The notes below the pieces were generated by a model that saw only the letters and a program-made list of their open reading frames with translations, ran no database searches and was not told where the DNA came from. Position numbers and translations under genes: made by a program. A DNA stretch of 64,000 nucleotides from Clostridia bacterium (lineage in GTDB: Bacteria; Bacillota; Clostridia; Oscillospirales; Acutalibacteraceae), in the NCBI GenBank assembly GCA_017560255.1, contig JAFYOI010000001.1, forward strand, positions 1 through 64,000. The letters run 5' to 3'. Positions within the stretch are counted from its first letter, which is position 1. Every line of letters begins with the position of its first letter. Positions 47,178 to 55,303 of the stretch are shown here, piece by piece.

Positions 47178-48775
47178 AGAATCTGTTATACATAGACTTG
47201 TTTTGCGGAGCCGGGGGGACATCTACGGGCGTAAACTCCGCACGAATGAACGGCGAACAATGTGCCGAAGTGATTGCTTGCGTCAATCATGATGCCAATG
47301 CGATTGCATCCCATGCATCGAACCATCCCGAAGCACTCCATTTTACGGAAGACATACGAACATTGGAACTTTCGCCGCTCGTTGAACATCTTGGAAAGTG
47401 CAGGGACGAGAATCCGGGAGCGTTGGTCGTTCTTTGGGCTTCGCTTGAATGCACGAATTTCAGTAAGGCAAAGGGCGGTCAGCCGAGGGATGCGGATAGC
47501 CGCACATTGGCGGAACATCTGTTCAGATACATCGAGGCTATCAATCCCGACTACATTCAGATTGAGAATGTCGAAGAATTCATGTGTTGGGGTGAAGTTG
47601 ATGAGAACGGGAAACCGATTTCGAAGGATAAGGGAAAGAGTTATGTCCGTTGGGTCTGTAATGTGAAGAAGTATGGTTACAGGTTTGATTACCGCATATT
47701 GAACGCTGCCGATTATGGGGCATATACAAGCCGCAAACGCTTCTTCGGTATATTCGCTAAAAAAGGGTTGCCGATTGTTTTCCCGGAGCCTACACACTGC
47801 AAGGACGGTTCGGAAACGTTGTTCGGGAAATTGAAGAAGTGGAAACCAGTAAAGGATGTTCTTGATTTCAGCGATGAGGGTAATACGATTTTCCGCGAAA
47901 AGCCTCTTTCGGAAAAGACGCTCGAACGCATTTATGCCGGGTTGATAAAGTTTGTTGCAGGTGGAAAGGATGCTTTCTTGGTGAAATGGAACTCAATGAA
48001 CCGTAACGGGAAATACAATGCACCTGGAATAGATGAACCGTGTCCGGTTGTGGCTACACAAAACAGGCTTGGGCTTGCTAAGGTCTCATTCCTGTCAAAG
48101 CAGTATAGCGGTAGCCCGGATAGCAAGAACATATCCGTAGAAGAACCTGCCGGAACAATTACAACGATAGACCACCATGCGTTTGTTTCAGCATACTATG
48201 GGAACGGTCATAATCATTCTGTGGATGTTCCTTCGCCTACATTGACAACAAAGGACAGGTTGGCACTTATCCAGTCGGAATGTTTCATAGATATGCAGTA
48301 CGGGAACGGCACGGCATCTTCCGTAGATACACCTGCAAATACCGTTACGACAAATCCGAAGTTCAATCTCGTAACCGTCAAGAGGCATTATCTTATGAAC
48401 CCTCAATTCAAATCGGCGGGAGGCTCGATTGAAAAGCCGTGCTTCACGCTCATTGCCCGTATGGACAAGATGCCACCTTATTTGGTCTCTACGGAAAGCG
48501 GAGAGGCTGTTATTGAGGTCTATTCAACGGACAGCCCGATGACTGCTAAAATCAAGGAATTTATGGCTCTATACGGCATTATTGACATCAAGATGCGGAT
48601 GCTGAAAATTCCCGAACTGAAAAAGATTATGGGATTCCCCGAAGACTATGTGCTTGTTGGTTCACAGGCAGACCAAAAGAAGTTCATTGGGAATGCCGTT
48701 GAAGTGACGATTGCCCGTGCTTGGTGTGAGGCTCTATGTATGAAGTTAACAAATGAAATCAGAAAGACAGCATAA
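47174..48775 (+). CDS. C5-cytosine DNA methyltransferase
   Basis: A 533-residue DNA methyltransferase. Motif I is DLFCGAGG (8-15), motif IV is LECTNFSKAKGG with the catalytic cysteine at C93, and motif VI is IENV (130-133). The usual Pro-Cys of motif IV is Glu-Cys here, as in some phage enzymes. Motifs IX/X (GFPEDY, FIGNAVEVTIA) are at the C-terminus. A long middle target-recognition region (about 270-460) with repeated TITTIDHHAF/TLTTKDRLAL-like units may recognise more than one site. It would protect phage DNA from host restriction. It overlaps the next methyltransferase by one base. Confidence 0.85.
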   Translation: MKNLLYIDLFCGAGGTSTGVNSARMNGEQCAEVIACVNHDANAIASHASNHPEALHFTEDIRTLELSPLVEHLGKCRDENPGALVVLWASLECTNFSKAKGGQPRDADSRTLAEHLFRYIEAINPDYIQIENVEEFMCWGEVDENGKPISKDKGKSYVRWVCNVKKYGYRFDYRILNAADYGAYTSRKRFFGIFAKKGLPIVFPEPTHCKDGSETLFGKLKKWKPVKDVLDFSDEGNTIFREKPLSEKTLERIYAGLIKFVAGGKDAFLVKWNSMNRNGKYNAPGIDEPCPVVATQNRLGLAKVSFLSKQYSGSPDSKNISVEEPAGTITTIDHHAFVSAYYGNGHNHSVDVPSPTLTTKDRLALIQSECFIDMQYGNGTASSVDTPANTVTTNPKFNLVTVKRHYLMNPQFKSAGGSIEKPCFTLIARMDKMPPYLVSTESGEAVIEVYSTDSPMTAKIKEFMALYGIIDIKMRMLKIPELKKIMGFPEDYVLVGSQADQKKFIGNAVEVTIARAWCEALCMKLTNEIRKTA

Positions 48776-49527
48776 TGGAAAGAGTTGAATTGTATAACGA
48801 CCATTTTCAGAATTTCAAGGTTTACGGGATTCCGAAGGCACAACTTATCATTGCTGACCCTCCGTATAATCTTGGGAAGAACGCCTACGCAAGCAATCCG
48901 GCTTGGTACAAGGATGGCGATAACAAGAACGGCGAAAGCGAACTTGCAGGAAAGGAGTTTTTCGATACGGACAAGGATTTTCGCCCGGCTGAATTTATGC
49001 ACTTCTGTTCGCAGATGTTGGTGAAAGAACCGAAGGAACCGGGGAAGGCTCCATGCATGATAATCTTCTGTGAGTTTGAACAGCAGTTCAAGTACATAGA
49101 GCTTGGAAAGCGTTACGGATTCAATCACTACATAAACCTTGTGTTCCGCAAGAATTTTTCGGCACAGGTGCTGAAAGCGAATATGAAGGTGGTTGGGAAT
49201 TGCGAATATGGGCTGATTCTCTACCGGGATAAGCTGCCGAAGTTCAACAATGAGGGCAGGATGATTTTCAATTGCATGGAATGGGAACGGGATAATGATA
49301 CGCCGAAGTTTCACCCGACACAGAAGCCCGTCCCATTATTGAAACACCTGATTCGGACGTTCACCGATGAAAACGATGTCGTGATTGACCCTTGCGCCGG
49401 AAGCGGTTCAACGTTGAGGGCGGCGGCAATGCTGAACAGGCGTGCATACGGCTTCGAGATAAAGAAGCAGTACTACAAGGAAGCGAAAGAAAAGATGCTG
49501 AATAACATTCAAAAGACATTGTTCTGA
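48775..49527 (+). CDS. N6-adenine/N4-cytosine DNA methyltransferase
   Basis: A 250-residue beta-class enzyme. Motif IV is DPPYNLG (28-34), the later FHPTQKPVPLL and VVIDPCAGSGST are the SAM-binding motifs X and I in the permuted order of this class. Paired with the cytosine methyltransferase, it would mask phage DNA against restriction. Target base (adenine or cytosine) cannot be told; DPPY favours adenine. Confidence 0.85.
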   Translation: MERVELYNDHFQNFKVYGIPKAQLIIADPPYNLGKNAYASNPAWYKDGDNKNGESELAGKEFFDTDKDFRPAEFMHFCSQMLVKEPKEPGKAPCMIIFCEFEQQFKYIELGKRYGFNHYINLVFRKNFSAQVLKANMKVVGNCEYGLILYRDKLPKFNNEGRMIFNCMEWERDNDTPKFHPTQKPVPLLKHLIRTFTDENDVVIDPCAGSGSTLRAAAMLNRRAYGFEIKKQYYKEAKEKMLNNIQKTLF

Positions 49528-49528
49528 T

Positions 49529-49729
49529 ATGAAGAAATGTAGGCATTGCAGATGGCTGAACTTCGACTTCTTTCGTTTAAGATACGAATCCTTTCAAAAG
49601 TCTGTGTGCGGTATTCATGGAATGTGTACGGTTGATTTGGATTCTGACAAGAAAGAGAATTTGAATGGTAGAGGAAGCTGTTCATATGAACCGAAAGGAA
49701 GAGCCGTTCAGTTGTCATTGTTCGATTGA
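49529..49729 (+). CDS. Small Zn-finger protein with C-terminal clamp-binding motif
   Basis: A 66-residue protein with cysteines as CRHC near residue 4, C near 27, C near 32 and C near 51, a likely zinc site. It ends in QLSLFD, a textbook bacterial beta-clamp-binding motif (QLxLF). Such small phage proteins can hijack or block the host sliding clamp. It follows the methyltransferase by one base. The link to the clamp is inference from the motif. Confidence 0.7.
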   Translation: MKKCRHCRWLNFDFFRLRYESFQKSVCGIHGMCTVDLDSDKKENLNGRGSCSYEPKGRAVQLSLFD

Positions 49730-49762
49730 CAACATGATTTTAAAGATATAAAATTATTACCT

Positions 49763-49924
49763 ATGGACAAACAATTTGTAGCAGCAGTAAAAGAAATGCG
49801 GATTGCACAAAAAGAGTATTTCCGCACGAGAGACAAGAAATCATTGCAAAGGAGCAAATCATTGGAAAAGATGGTTGATGAACTCTTGGCAAAGTATGAT
49901 AATCCACAAAAAGAATTGTTTTAA
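49763..49924 (+). CDS. Short helical protein with QxxLF C-terminus
   Basis: A 53-residue basic helical protein (DKQFVAAVKEMRIAQKEYFR, then KSLEKMVDELLAKY) ending PQKELF, which again looks like a sliding-clamp-binding tip. Small proteins of this type recur in Bacteroides mobile elements; function unknown. It overlaps an unlikely longer frame. Confidence 0.6.
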   Translation: MDKQFVAAVKEMRIAQKEYFRTRDKKSLQRSKSLEKMVDELLAKYDNPQKELF

Positions 49925-49937
49925 TCAATTAGTTGGT

Positions 49938-50213
49938 ATGATACAAATAGATTCAAAGTATAAAATTCCGTTAGTTGGAATTTATAATGCAGGGGTTTAT
50001 GAATGCCCTTACTGTGGTCATAGTGTGTTGGAAGATTTTTTCAAACATATATGCGGTTTTTCAGAAGCATATATAGGTGTTGTCAAGATAACGGAGTGTC
50101 CTAAATGCTTTAAAAAATATTATAGCCATGCTTCTGAAGGTGATTATAGTCTTTTTATTTCAGAAGTTAAAAATCAGACAAATGTTCATTTCAAGGAAGG
50201 AGGTGCACAATGA
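49938..50213 (+). CDS. Small zinc-ribbon protein
   Basis: A 91-residue protein with CPYC (about residue 23) and CPKC (about 55) spaced as a zinc ribbon. ATG 49938 is the first sensible start; an upstream start at 49803 overlaps the previous gene. No function recognised. Confidence 0.65.
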   Translation: MIQIDSKYKIPLVGIYNAGVYECPYCGHSVLEDFFKHICGFSEAYIGVVKITECPKCFKKYYSHASEGDYSLFISEVKNQTNVHFKEGGAQ

Positions 50214-50389
50214 AAATAGACAGCAAAGGTTATATAATCTTGACACCGAAAGAGAGTGAAGAAATCTCGGATTTATTGGCTACGCTTGAAGCGATGCGTG
50301 GTGCATATGACGAAGACTTTACAAAAGATTGCATAAAAGCCGGTAGATATTCTGACAAGATACTAAAATTAAAAGAAGATTTATCATGA
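50210..50389 (+). CDS. Small hypothetical protein
   Basis: A 59-residue acidic helical protein (IILTPKESEEISDLLATLEA). The start overlaps the previous stop as ATGA and a GGAGG site lies 8 bases upstream. Its stop overlaps the next start. Confidence 0.6.
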   Translation: MKIDSKGYIILTPKESEEISDLLATLEAMRGAYDEDFTKDCIKAGRYSDKILKLKEDLS

Positions 50390-50601
50390 AGTTAGGAAAA
50401 AGATTTTCCCGGTTGAAGCGAAGATGCAATGCAGGGGCAATAAATATGACATTCACAAGAAAAGATGACGGTTCGGAGTTGAAACCGCATAGAAAACTGA
50501 ATATGCTGTTGGTGTTGTCTTTCCTTGGTAATGTGAGCAAGAAAGCAATTGATAATGAATTTAACAAAATGAATCGAAGATATGGAAAACAAAACAAGTA
50601 A
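50386..50601 (+). CDS. Small basic hypothetical protein
   Basis: A 71-residue, strongly basic protein (KLGKRFSRLKRRCNAGAINM). Possibly DNA- or RNA-binding; no family recognised. It overlaps both neighbours. Confidence 0.55.
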   Translation: MKLGKRFSRLKRRCNAGAINMTFTRKDDGSELKPHRKLNMLLVLSFLGNVSKKAIDNEFNKMNRRYGKQNK

Positions 50602-50935
50602 TGCACCAATCGCAATGGCGGAAGACTATTGGGCTAACAGCCATTTCAGTGTAGCTCGTTATAGTGGTGGTATTAAGGCGTTCGGACATGAATATCAAAT
50701 AGTGAACAAGGAAGGTATAACAATCTTTGAGTTGAGCGATTCCACAAGCAAGTATTATGTCGGGGACGAAAACATGGCAATTGAGCCGGGCGAACCTGCC
50801 GACCTTGTACGGGTTGAATGGATTCCGGTTTACAAGGCGTTGAAGCGTGAAGCCTTCATAGAGTACTTGAAAACAAATCCGACATTGGAACAGGCTTTGG
50901 AATACATCGAAAACAAGAAGGGAGGTCAAGCATGA
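50582..50935 (+). CDS. Hypothetical protein
   Basis: A 117-residue acidic protein (NSHFSVARYSGGIKAFGHEY, then IPVYKALKREAFIEYLKTNP). No family recognised. The stop overlaps the next start. Confidence 0.6.
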   Translation: MENKTSNAPIAMAEDYWANSHFSVARYSGGIKAFGHEYQIVNKEGITIFELSDSTSKYYVGDENMAIEPGEPADLVRVEWIPVYKALKREAFIEYLKTNPTLEQALEYIENKKGGQA

Positions 50936-51222
50936 AAACAACGATCTTCGTTTTGGTGCTCCTGTTCGTGTGTGCTTTCGTTGGAGGTTTGGAAGTCTCA
51001 TTCAGCCCGTTCTATGTACGATTGAATAATTGGGAAAGCCTTGTAGGTTACATCTTGGTATTCCTTGCGTTCCTGTTCATGAATTTAGGGGCGTACAGGA
51101 ATGGATATGAACTTGGATGGAAAAGAGGTTCTGAATACGTGATTGAATATCTGAAAAAACTTTCGGAACAGAAGAAAACAGAACAAAGCAATGAACACGT
51201 TTCACCAGGAGCCGAGATTTGA
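50932..51222 (+). CDS. Membrane protein with two hydrophobic segments
   Basis: A 96-residue protein. Residues 3-20 (TIFVLVLLFVCAFVGGLE) and 38-54 (VGYILVFLAFLFMNLGA) are probable membrane helices; the C-terminal helix is charged. Function unknown. Confidence 0.6.
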   Translation: MKTTIFVLVLLFVCAFVGGLEVSFSPFYVRLNNWESLVGYILVFLAFLFMNLGAYRNGYELGWKRGSEYVIEYLKKLSEQKKTEQSNEHVSPGAEI

Positions 51223-51532
51223 TTGCGTGAACTTTGCTCTTTGCGGCATACACTCGTTGAGCAAGTGCCGCAGGTACAAGGGGGAGTTGCCGGAGTGTGC
51301 CGGATGTAATCTTGTACGCAGGAAATCGAAAACGCTTAACGGTGTAGAGCCAAACAGGAAGGTTTGTCCGCATTGCGGAAAGGAACTGAACATTACGATG
51401 TTCGGGTTACGCAAGGTTCATCGTAACGGGAATGAATACATTTATCGGGCTTCGTGGTGCAAGTTGTGTACTGCCAAGAAGCACTTGGAGAGGTATAGAA
51501 GAAAGAATTTATTAACAACAAGTAAAGAGTAG
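51191..51532 (+). CDS. Zinc-ribbon protein
   Basis: A 113-residue basic protein with eight or more cysteines, including CRRY, CAGC, CPHC and CKLC, that could form two zinc ribbons; KKHLERYRRK near the C-terminus is basic. It may bind nucleic acid. No family recognised. Confidence 0.65.
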   Translation: MNTFHQEPRFDCVNFALCGIHSLSKCRRYKGELPECAGCNLVRRKSKTLNGVEPNRKVCPHCGKELNITMFGLRKVHRNGNEYIYRASWCKLCTAKKHLERYRRKNLLTTSKE

Positions 51533-51536
51533 CGAT

Positions 51537-52025
51537 ATGAAACTAAGTATCAAAGTAATCAAGGAAGTGGATGCAAAGTACATTCAAGTTAATACCGCAA
51601 TCCGTTATTGGCATTATACGGAAGTGAACGGTGAATATGATATAAACTTCATGGAAACGAAAGGGGAGGGTGAACCGAATATTCCATGTGCCGTAAAGGT
51701 CAAGGATGAGCCGGAAACGCATATTTGTTCAGACCATTGGCATTGGAAACCTCTAATCAACATCGAAACGGGTCAGATTGAAAATTGGAAGAAAGGAGTT
51801 ACAGGAAATGTGCTTTACAAGGTCTGTGACGAGTTCGCCTGTGATGTGCTTGACGGTGAAAAGAATGTTGTTCACTCGTATGAGGGTTATGTACCCGATT
51901 TCATGTGTCCGAGAGAGGCAGGATACGGAGATTACATCGATATGTGGATTGATGAAGAAGGATTCATCGAGGATTGGGATAAGTCAGAGGTTGAAGAATT
52001 TTTCAATGCGGAGGATGAGGAATGA
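51537..52025 (+). CDS. Acidic hypothetical protein
   Basis: A 162-residue strand-rich acidic protein (YIQVNTAIRYWHYTEVNGEY, DHWHWKPLINIETGQIENWK) with an extremely acidic C-terminus. Acidic proteins of this kind can be DNA mimics that block restriction or other DNA-binding proteins, but nothing more supports that here. Overlaps the next short frame. Confidence 0.55.
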   Translation: MKLSIKVIKEVDAKYIQVNTAIRYWHYTEVNGEYDINFMETKGEGEPNIPCAVKVKDEPETHICSDHWHWKPLINIETGQIENWKKGVTGNVLYKVCDEFACDVLDGEKNVVHSYEGYVPDFMCPREAGYGDYIDMWIDEEGFIEDWDKSEVEEFFNAEDEE

Positions 52026-52120
52026 CAAAGTTATATAAGTTCAGTTTTTTCGGGAAAAAGTTTCTTGTCGGTTGGTTTTCCAATGCGTGCAGTGTATGGA
52101 AATTGAGAATTTACACATAA
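52022..52120 (+). CDS. Very short ORF
   Basis: A 32-residue basic peptide (KLYKFSFFGKKFLVGWFSNA) whose start overlaps the previous stop as ATGA. Translational coupling is the only support. Confidence 0.35.
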   Translation: MTKLYKFSFFGKKFLVGWFSNACSVWKLRIYT

Positions 52121-52132
52121 AGACCAAAGTAT

Positions 52133-52432
52133 ATGGATTTGAATAAAGCAGCAAGACGGGCATACAACAATGCTGTTGCCCGTAAGAAGATAACAGGCAA
52201 ATTGAACCACAAAGAGAGCGTGCGTACATTGAAGGATGAATTTGATGAGTTCGAGAATGCGGATGAGAATCTTCCGAGCAATCATCTTTCGGAATATTCA
52301 GAAGCAGTTGAGGAATTGACAGATGTTCTGATAGGCTCAATGACAGAACTATATCTCCGTGGTGTCGATTTGGAAGCCGTTGTACACGCAAAGTTGAAGT
52401 ATAATGAGAACAGATTAAATCAGAGAAGATGA
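52133..52432 (+). CDS. MazG-like nucleotide pyrophosphohydrolase
   Basis: A 99-residue helical protein with the EFDEFENA ... EYSEAVEELTDVLIGSMTEL pattern of MazG-type proteins: E-x-x-E and E-x-x-D metal-binding pairs. It would hydrolyse nucleoside triphosphates or lower (p)ppGpp to favour phage replication. Overlaps the ASCH gene by 4 bases. Confidence 0.7.
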   Translation: MDLNKAARRAYNNAVARKKITGKLNHKESVRTLKDEFDEFENADENLPSNHLSEYSEAVEELTDVLIGSMTELYLRGVDLEAVVHAKLKYNENRLNQRR

Positions 52433-53550
52433 AAGCACTTACTATTAAGCAACCTTGGGCGAGCCTTATCGCCCTTGGTTTGAAGAATATAGAAAACCGT
52501 ACCTGGAAAACCAATTATCGTGGTAGAATCCTAATCCATGCGGCTTCCAAGCCCGTAAAGGAGGGTTGGGATGCACTCAATGAAATGCAGTTGGCAAAGA
52601 CTTTCGGGAGCAAGTACAAACTTTATGGTGATAATGAAGAACTTCCTATGGGTGCCATTGTCGGTAGTGTAGAGATTGTGGATTGTGTTCAGAACCATCC
52701 TTCCATTTGGGCGGAAGAAGGTGTTTGGAATTGGGTTTTGGCGAATCCTGTAATGTTTGATGAGCCGATAAAAGGCGTGAAGGGCAAACTTTCGTTTTGG
52801 GAGTATGAAGGTGAACTTCCCAAGAACAGAGAAAGCCAAGAACAGAGAAAGCCAAGAACAGAGAAAGCCGTTCCAAGTCTGAATGAGGTTAATGAGGCGG
52901 CTTTCTTGAAGAAAGTTTCTGACGGTGTTCAGCAGTTGGTTGACAATCTTACATTGAATGAACAGATGAGGGTTGCACTTGTTCCGCTGATTCTTGAACA
53001 GATCGCCTGGATTTATGCAGACAAGGCGATGTCCTGTGCTGCACGTGATAAGGTAAGTTTATTGAAGAAATTGAGCCGGGTGCTGAAACTCGTTCATCAG
53101 AAATGGAATGATGAATTGAGGCGTGACCTTGATTTTAATCACATGAAGAATGTAGATGAACAGGTAAAGATGTGCGTTGAAGGGCATTTGGCACATGACT
53201 TGACGATTCTTTATTGGACGGTAAATCGTGAGTTCAAGAGAGCCGTACCGGAATATCCGCACGAGGAATTGAGGACTTACGCAATCATTTCAACGCTTTT
53301 CATAGACCTGCTGAAAGAGTACAATTTGAAGATTGATGCCTTGCTTGCTGAGAAATTGAACAATAAGGACTTGGAGGAAAGCGTAATACCGCCAATCATC
53401 AAGGAACTACGCAAGGGTATGGTAGCATTTGCAGGGGTTGAAGGGAAGTTCAATTATGACAATAAAGATGTGAAGTTGGGAATGGATATTATTGGCAAGA
53501 AGATTGAACGGATTGAATTTGGAATATTTAGGAAGGATGATGAGAGATGA
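52429..53550 (+). CDS. ASCH domain protein fused to helical domain
   Basis: A 373-residue protein. The N-terminal 130 residues are an ASCH/PUA-like domain (ALTIKQPWASLIALGLKNIE, NRTWKTNYRGRILIHAA, GAIVGSVEIVDCV), an RNA- or modified-base-binding fold. Residues 130-150 are a repeated basic linker, and the C-terminal 220 residues are all helical with no recognised family. The linker is made by three 16-bp DNA repeats, so a repeat gain or loss would shift the frame and remove the second domain. Confidence 0.75.
   Translation: MKALTIKQPWASLIALGLKNIENRTWKTNYRGRILIHAASKPVKEGWDALNEMQLAKTFGSKYKLYGDNEELPMGAIVGSVEIVDCVQNHPSIWAEEGVWNWVLANPVMFDEPIKGVKGKLSFWEYEGELPKNRESQEQRKPRTEKAVPSLNEVNEAAFLKKVSDGVQQLVDNLTLNEQMRVALVPLILEQIAWIYADKAMSCAARDKVSLLKKLSRVLKLVHQKWNDELRRDLDFNHMKNVDEQVKMCVEGHLAHDLTILYWTVNREFKRAVPEYPHEELRTYAIISTLFIDLLKEYNLKIDALLAEKLNNKDLEESVIPPIIKELRKGMVAFAGVEGKFNYDNKDVKLGMDIIGKKIERIEFGIFRKDDER
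52820..52867 (+). repeat. Three tandem 16-bp repeats in ASCH gene
   Basis: CCAAGAACAGAGAAAG occurs three times in tandem. The unit is not a multiple of three, but three copies (48 bp) keep the frame. Gain or loss of one unit would truncate the protein after the ASCH domain. Confidence 0.85.
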
Positions 53551-53731
53551 ATATACAGAATACGTCGTGTATGACATCACGATGAAGGTTTACGGAGAAT
53601 ATGAAGATATAATCGTAAAACAGCAGGAGAAGGAATACAAGCCTTACAGGGAAAGACTTCATCCGTATGACAAAAAAAGGTGTTTCAAGCCGAAAAACTA
53701 TTGGAAAAGAACCCGGTCAAACCCTCGCTGA
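53537..53731 (+). CDS. Small hypothetical protein
   Basis: A 64-residue basic protein (MRDEYTEYVVYDITMKVYGE, then PYDKKRCFKPKNYWKRTRSN). It overlaps the end of the ASCH gene and an open frame at 53667. No family recognised. Confidence 0.5.
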   Translation: MMRDEYTEYVVYDITMKVYGEYEDIIVKQQEKEYKPYRERLHPYDKKRCFKPKNYWKRTRSNPR

Positions 53732-53867
53732 TTTTGGGGAAGGGGGGATTATAGGGGGGAAGGGGGTGTTGAAAAAATACCTCCTTTTTCCCGTCTATGA
53801 AAATGAAGATGAAATGAAGATGAAAAAAAAGTGCAATAATGTGCAAAGAGTAATTATAACTAATTGA
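53667..53867 (+). CDS. Doubtful ORF spanning a G-rich tract
   Basis: A 66-residue open frame (MTKKGVSSRKTIGKEPGQTL) that runs through the G-rich tract. The tract encodes Gly-rich, low-information sequence, so this may not be a real gene. Confidence 0.25.
   Translation: MTKKGVSSRKTIGKEPGQTLADFGEGGIIGGKGVLKKYLLFPVYENEDEMKMKKKCNNVQRVIITN
53736..53766 (+). other. G-quadruplex-forming tract
   Basis: Four G runs of 4, 6, 6 and 5 in 31 bases, separated by short A/T loops: a strong intramolecular G-quadruplex motif. It is striking in a genome of about 40 percent GC. It lies 124 bases upstream of the resolvase gene copy and about 100 bases before the wrap point. Confidence 0.8.
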
Positions 53868-53889
53868 TAATTAAATAGATAAATAAAAT

Positions 53890-54429
53890 ATGATACAGAG
53901 GATAGTCACTAAACAACTTAAGAGGGTAGATGCTGTAATCGGTATAGACCCGGATGTAGAGAAAAACGGGGTTGCATACCTTGACTGCAAGACTAAAAAA
54001 CTGGAAGTTTCATCACTTGCATTTCCCGACTTGTTGGACTACATCCGTTATGCTATGCGTAGGGCAGAAGTAACACAGAAGAATATCCATATCGTGATAG
54101 AGGCAGGTTGGTTGAATAAATCCAATTGGCACCTGAATCCAAGAGATACGAAACAGATAGCAGCTGCCAAGGGGAATGCGGCAGGAAGAAACCATGAAGT
54201 TGGTAGAAAGATTGCTGAAATGTGTGAACACTGGAATGTTTCACATGAACTAATGAAGCCTCTTGCATTGAAGATTGGCGGCGTTCATCTTTGGAAGGGT
54301 AAGGACGGGAAGATAACGCACGAGGAGCTTGCTAAAATCACTGGCGTAACAGGGAAAACCAATCAAGAGGGCAGGGATGCGGCTCTGATAGCATGGATTT
54401 GGGCAGGGTTTTCCGTGAAATCAATGTAA
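53890..54429 (+). CDS. RuvC-like resolvase, second copy
   Basis: Wrap copy of the gene at 23-562. In this copy its true upstream region (53732-53889) is visible, with the G-rich tract and AT-rich leader. Confidence 0.75.
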   Translation: MIQRIVTKQLKRVDAVIGIDPDVEKNGVAYLDCKTKKLEVSSLAFPDLLDYIRYAMRRAEVTQKNIHIVIEAGWLNKSNWHLNPRDTKQIAAAKGNAAGRNHEVGRKIAEMCEHWNVSHELMKPLALKIGGVHLWKGKDGKITHEELAKITGVTGKTNQEGRDAALIAWIWAGFSVKSM

Positions 54430-54452
54430 AAACACCCTTTTTTAGTTTAGAA

Positions 54453-54471
54453 ACGCTTATAATGTAAACAC
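54453..54471. promoter_or_regulatory. Operator-like site, second copy
   Basis: Wrap copy of the site at 586. Confidence 0.45.
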
Positions 54472-54511
54472 TTTTATGTAAATTCGCCGAAAAATAGAAA
54501 AATACTCGAAT

Positions 54512-55303
54512 ATGAAGACAGAAGAAGTAAAACTATCACAGGTGAAGGTAAATAACGAGAATCCTCGTTCAATCACCACAGAGAAGTTCGCGAAGTTGGT
54601 GAACTCAATCCTTGTATTCCCAAAGATGCTGAATATCCGTCCGGTTGTCGTTGACAACAAAATGACTGCACTCGGTGGGAACATGCGTCTTCAAGCGTTG
54701 AAAGCCATTGCGAAAATGAACAAGGAGGATGTAAACAAACGCTTGTTGGCTTTAAATGACTTCTTGAAGAAAAGCGGAGGGGAGAAGAAGAAAATCGTTG
54801 ACTATTGGACTGAATGGCTTTCAAATCCTACCATTGAGATTATTAATGCAAAGGACTTGACGGAAGATGAGCGTAAGCAGTTTGTGATTAAGGACAACGT
54901 TTCCTTCGGTACATGGGATTATGATGCTTTGGCGAACAAATTGGATAACGGAAGCCTTGACGATTGGGGTATGGATGTGTGGAATGCCGCACCTACATCG
55001 TTCGCACCAATGGCACAATCACCAAGCCAACAATCATACATCCCGAACGAACCCGATCCAAGCGAGGATGACAATCCGAATGCACAATTCCAGGATGCAC
55101 TACCACCGGAATTGCAGGGGCTTGACCTAACGCCCGACAAATTGCCCGAAATCAAGGGTTCGGATGAAACGGCAATGGAACGTGTTATCATCGTCTATCC
55201 GAAGGAACGGTTGCAGGAAGTATTGAATCTGCTCGGTTTGACAGCACTTGAAAAGGTTGTTTACAGACTTGAAGAAATTCTACCCGAAGCCGATAAGGAA
55301 TGA
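54512..55303 (+). CDS. ParB-like protein, second copy
   Basis: Wrap copy of 645-1436. Confidence 0.7.
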   Translation: MKTEEVKLSQVKVNNENPRSITTEKFAKLVNSILVFPKMLNIRPVVVDNKMTALGGNMRLQALKAIAKMNKEDVNKRLLALNDFLKKSGGEKKKIVDYWTEWLSNPTIEIINAKDLTEDERKQFVIKDNVSFGTWDYDALANKLDNGSLDDWGMDVWNAAPTSFAPMAQSPSQQSYIPNEPDPSEDDNPNAQFQDALPPELQGLDLTPDKLPEIKGSDETAMERVIIVYPKERLQEVLNLLGLTALEKVVYRLEEILPEADKE

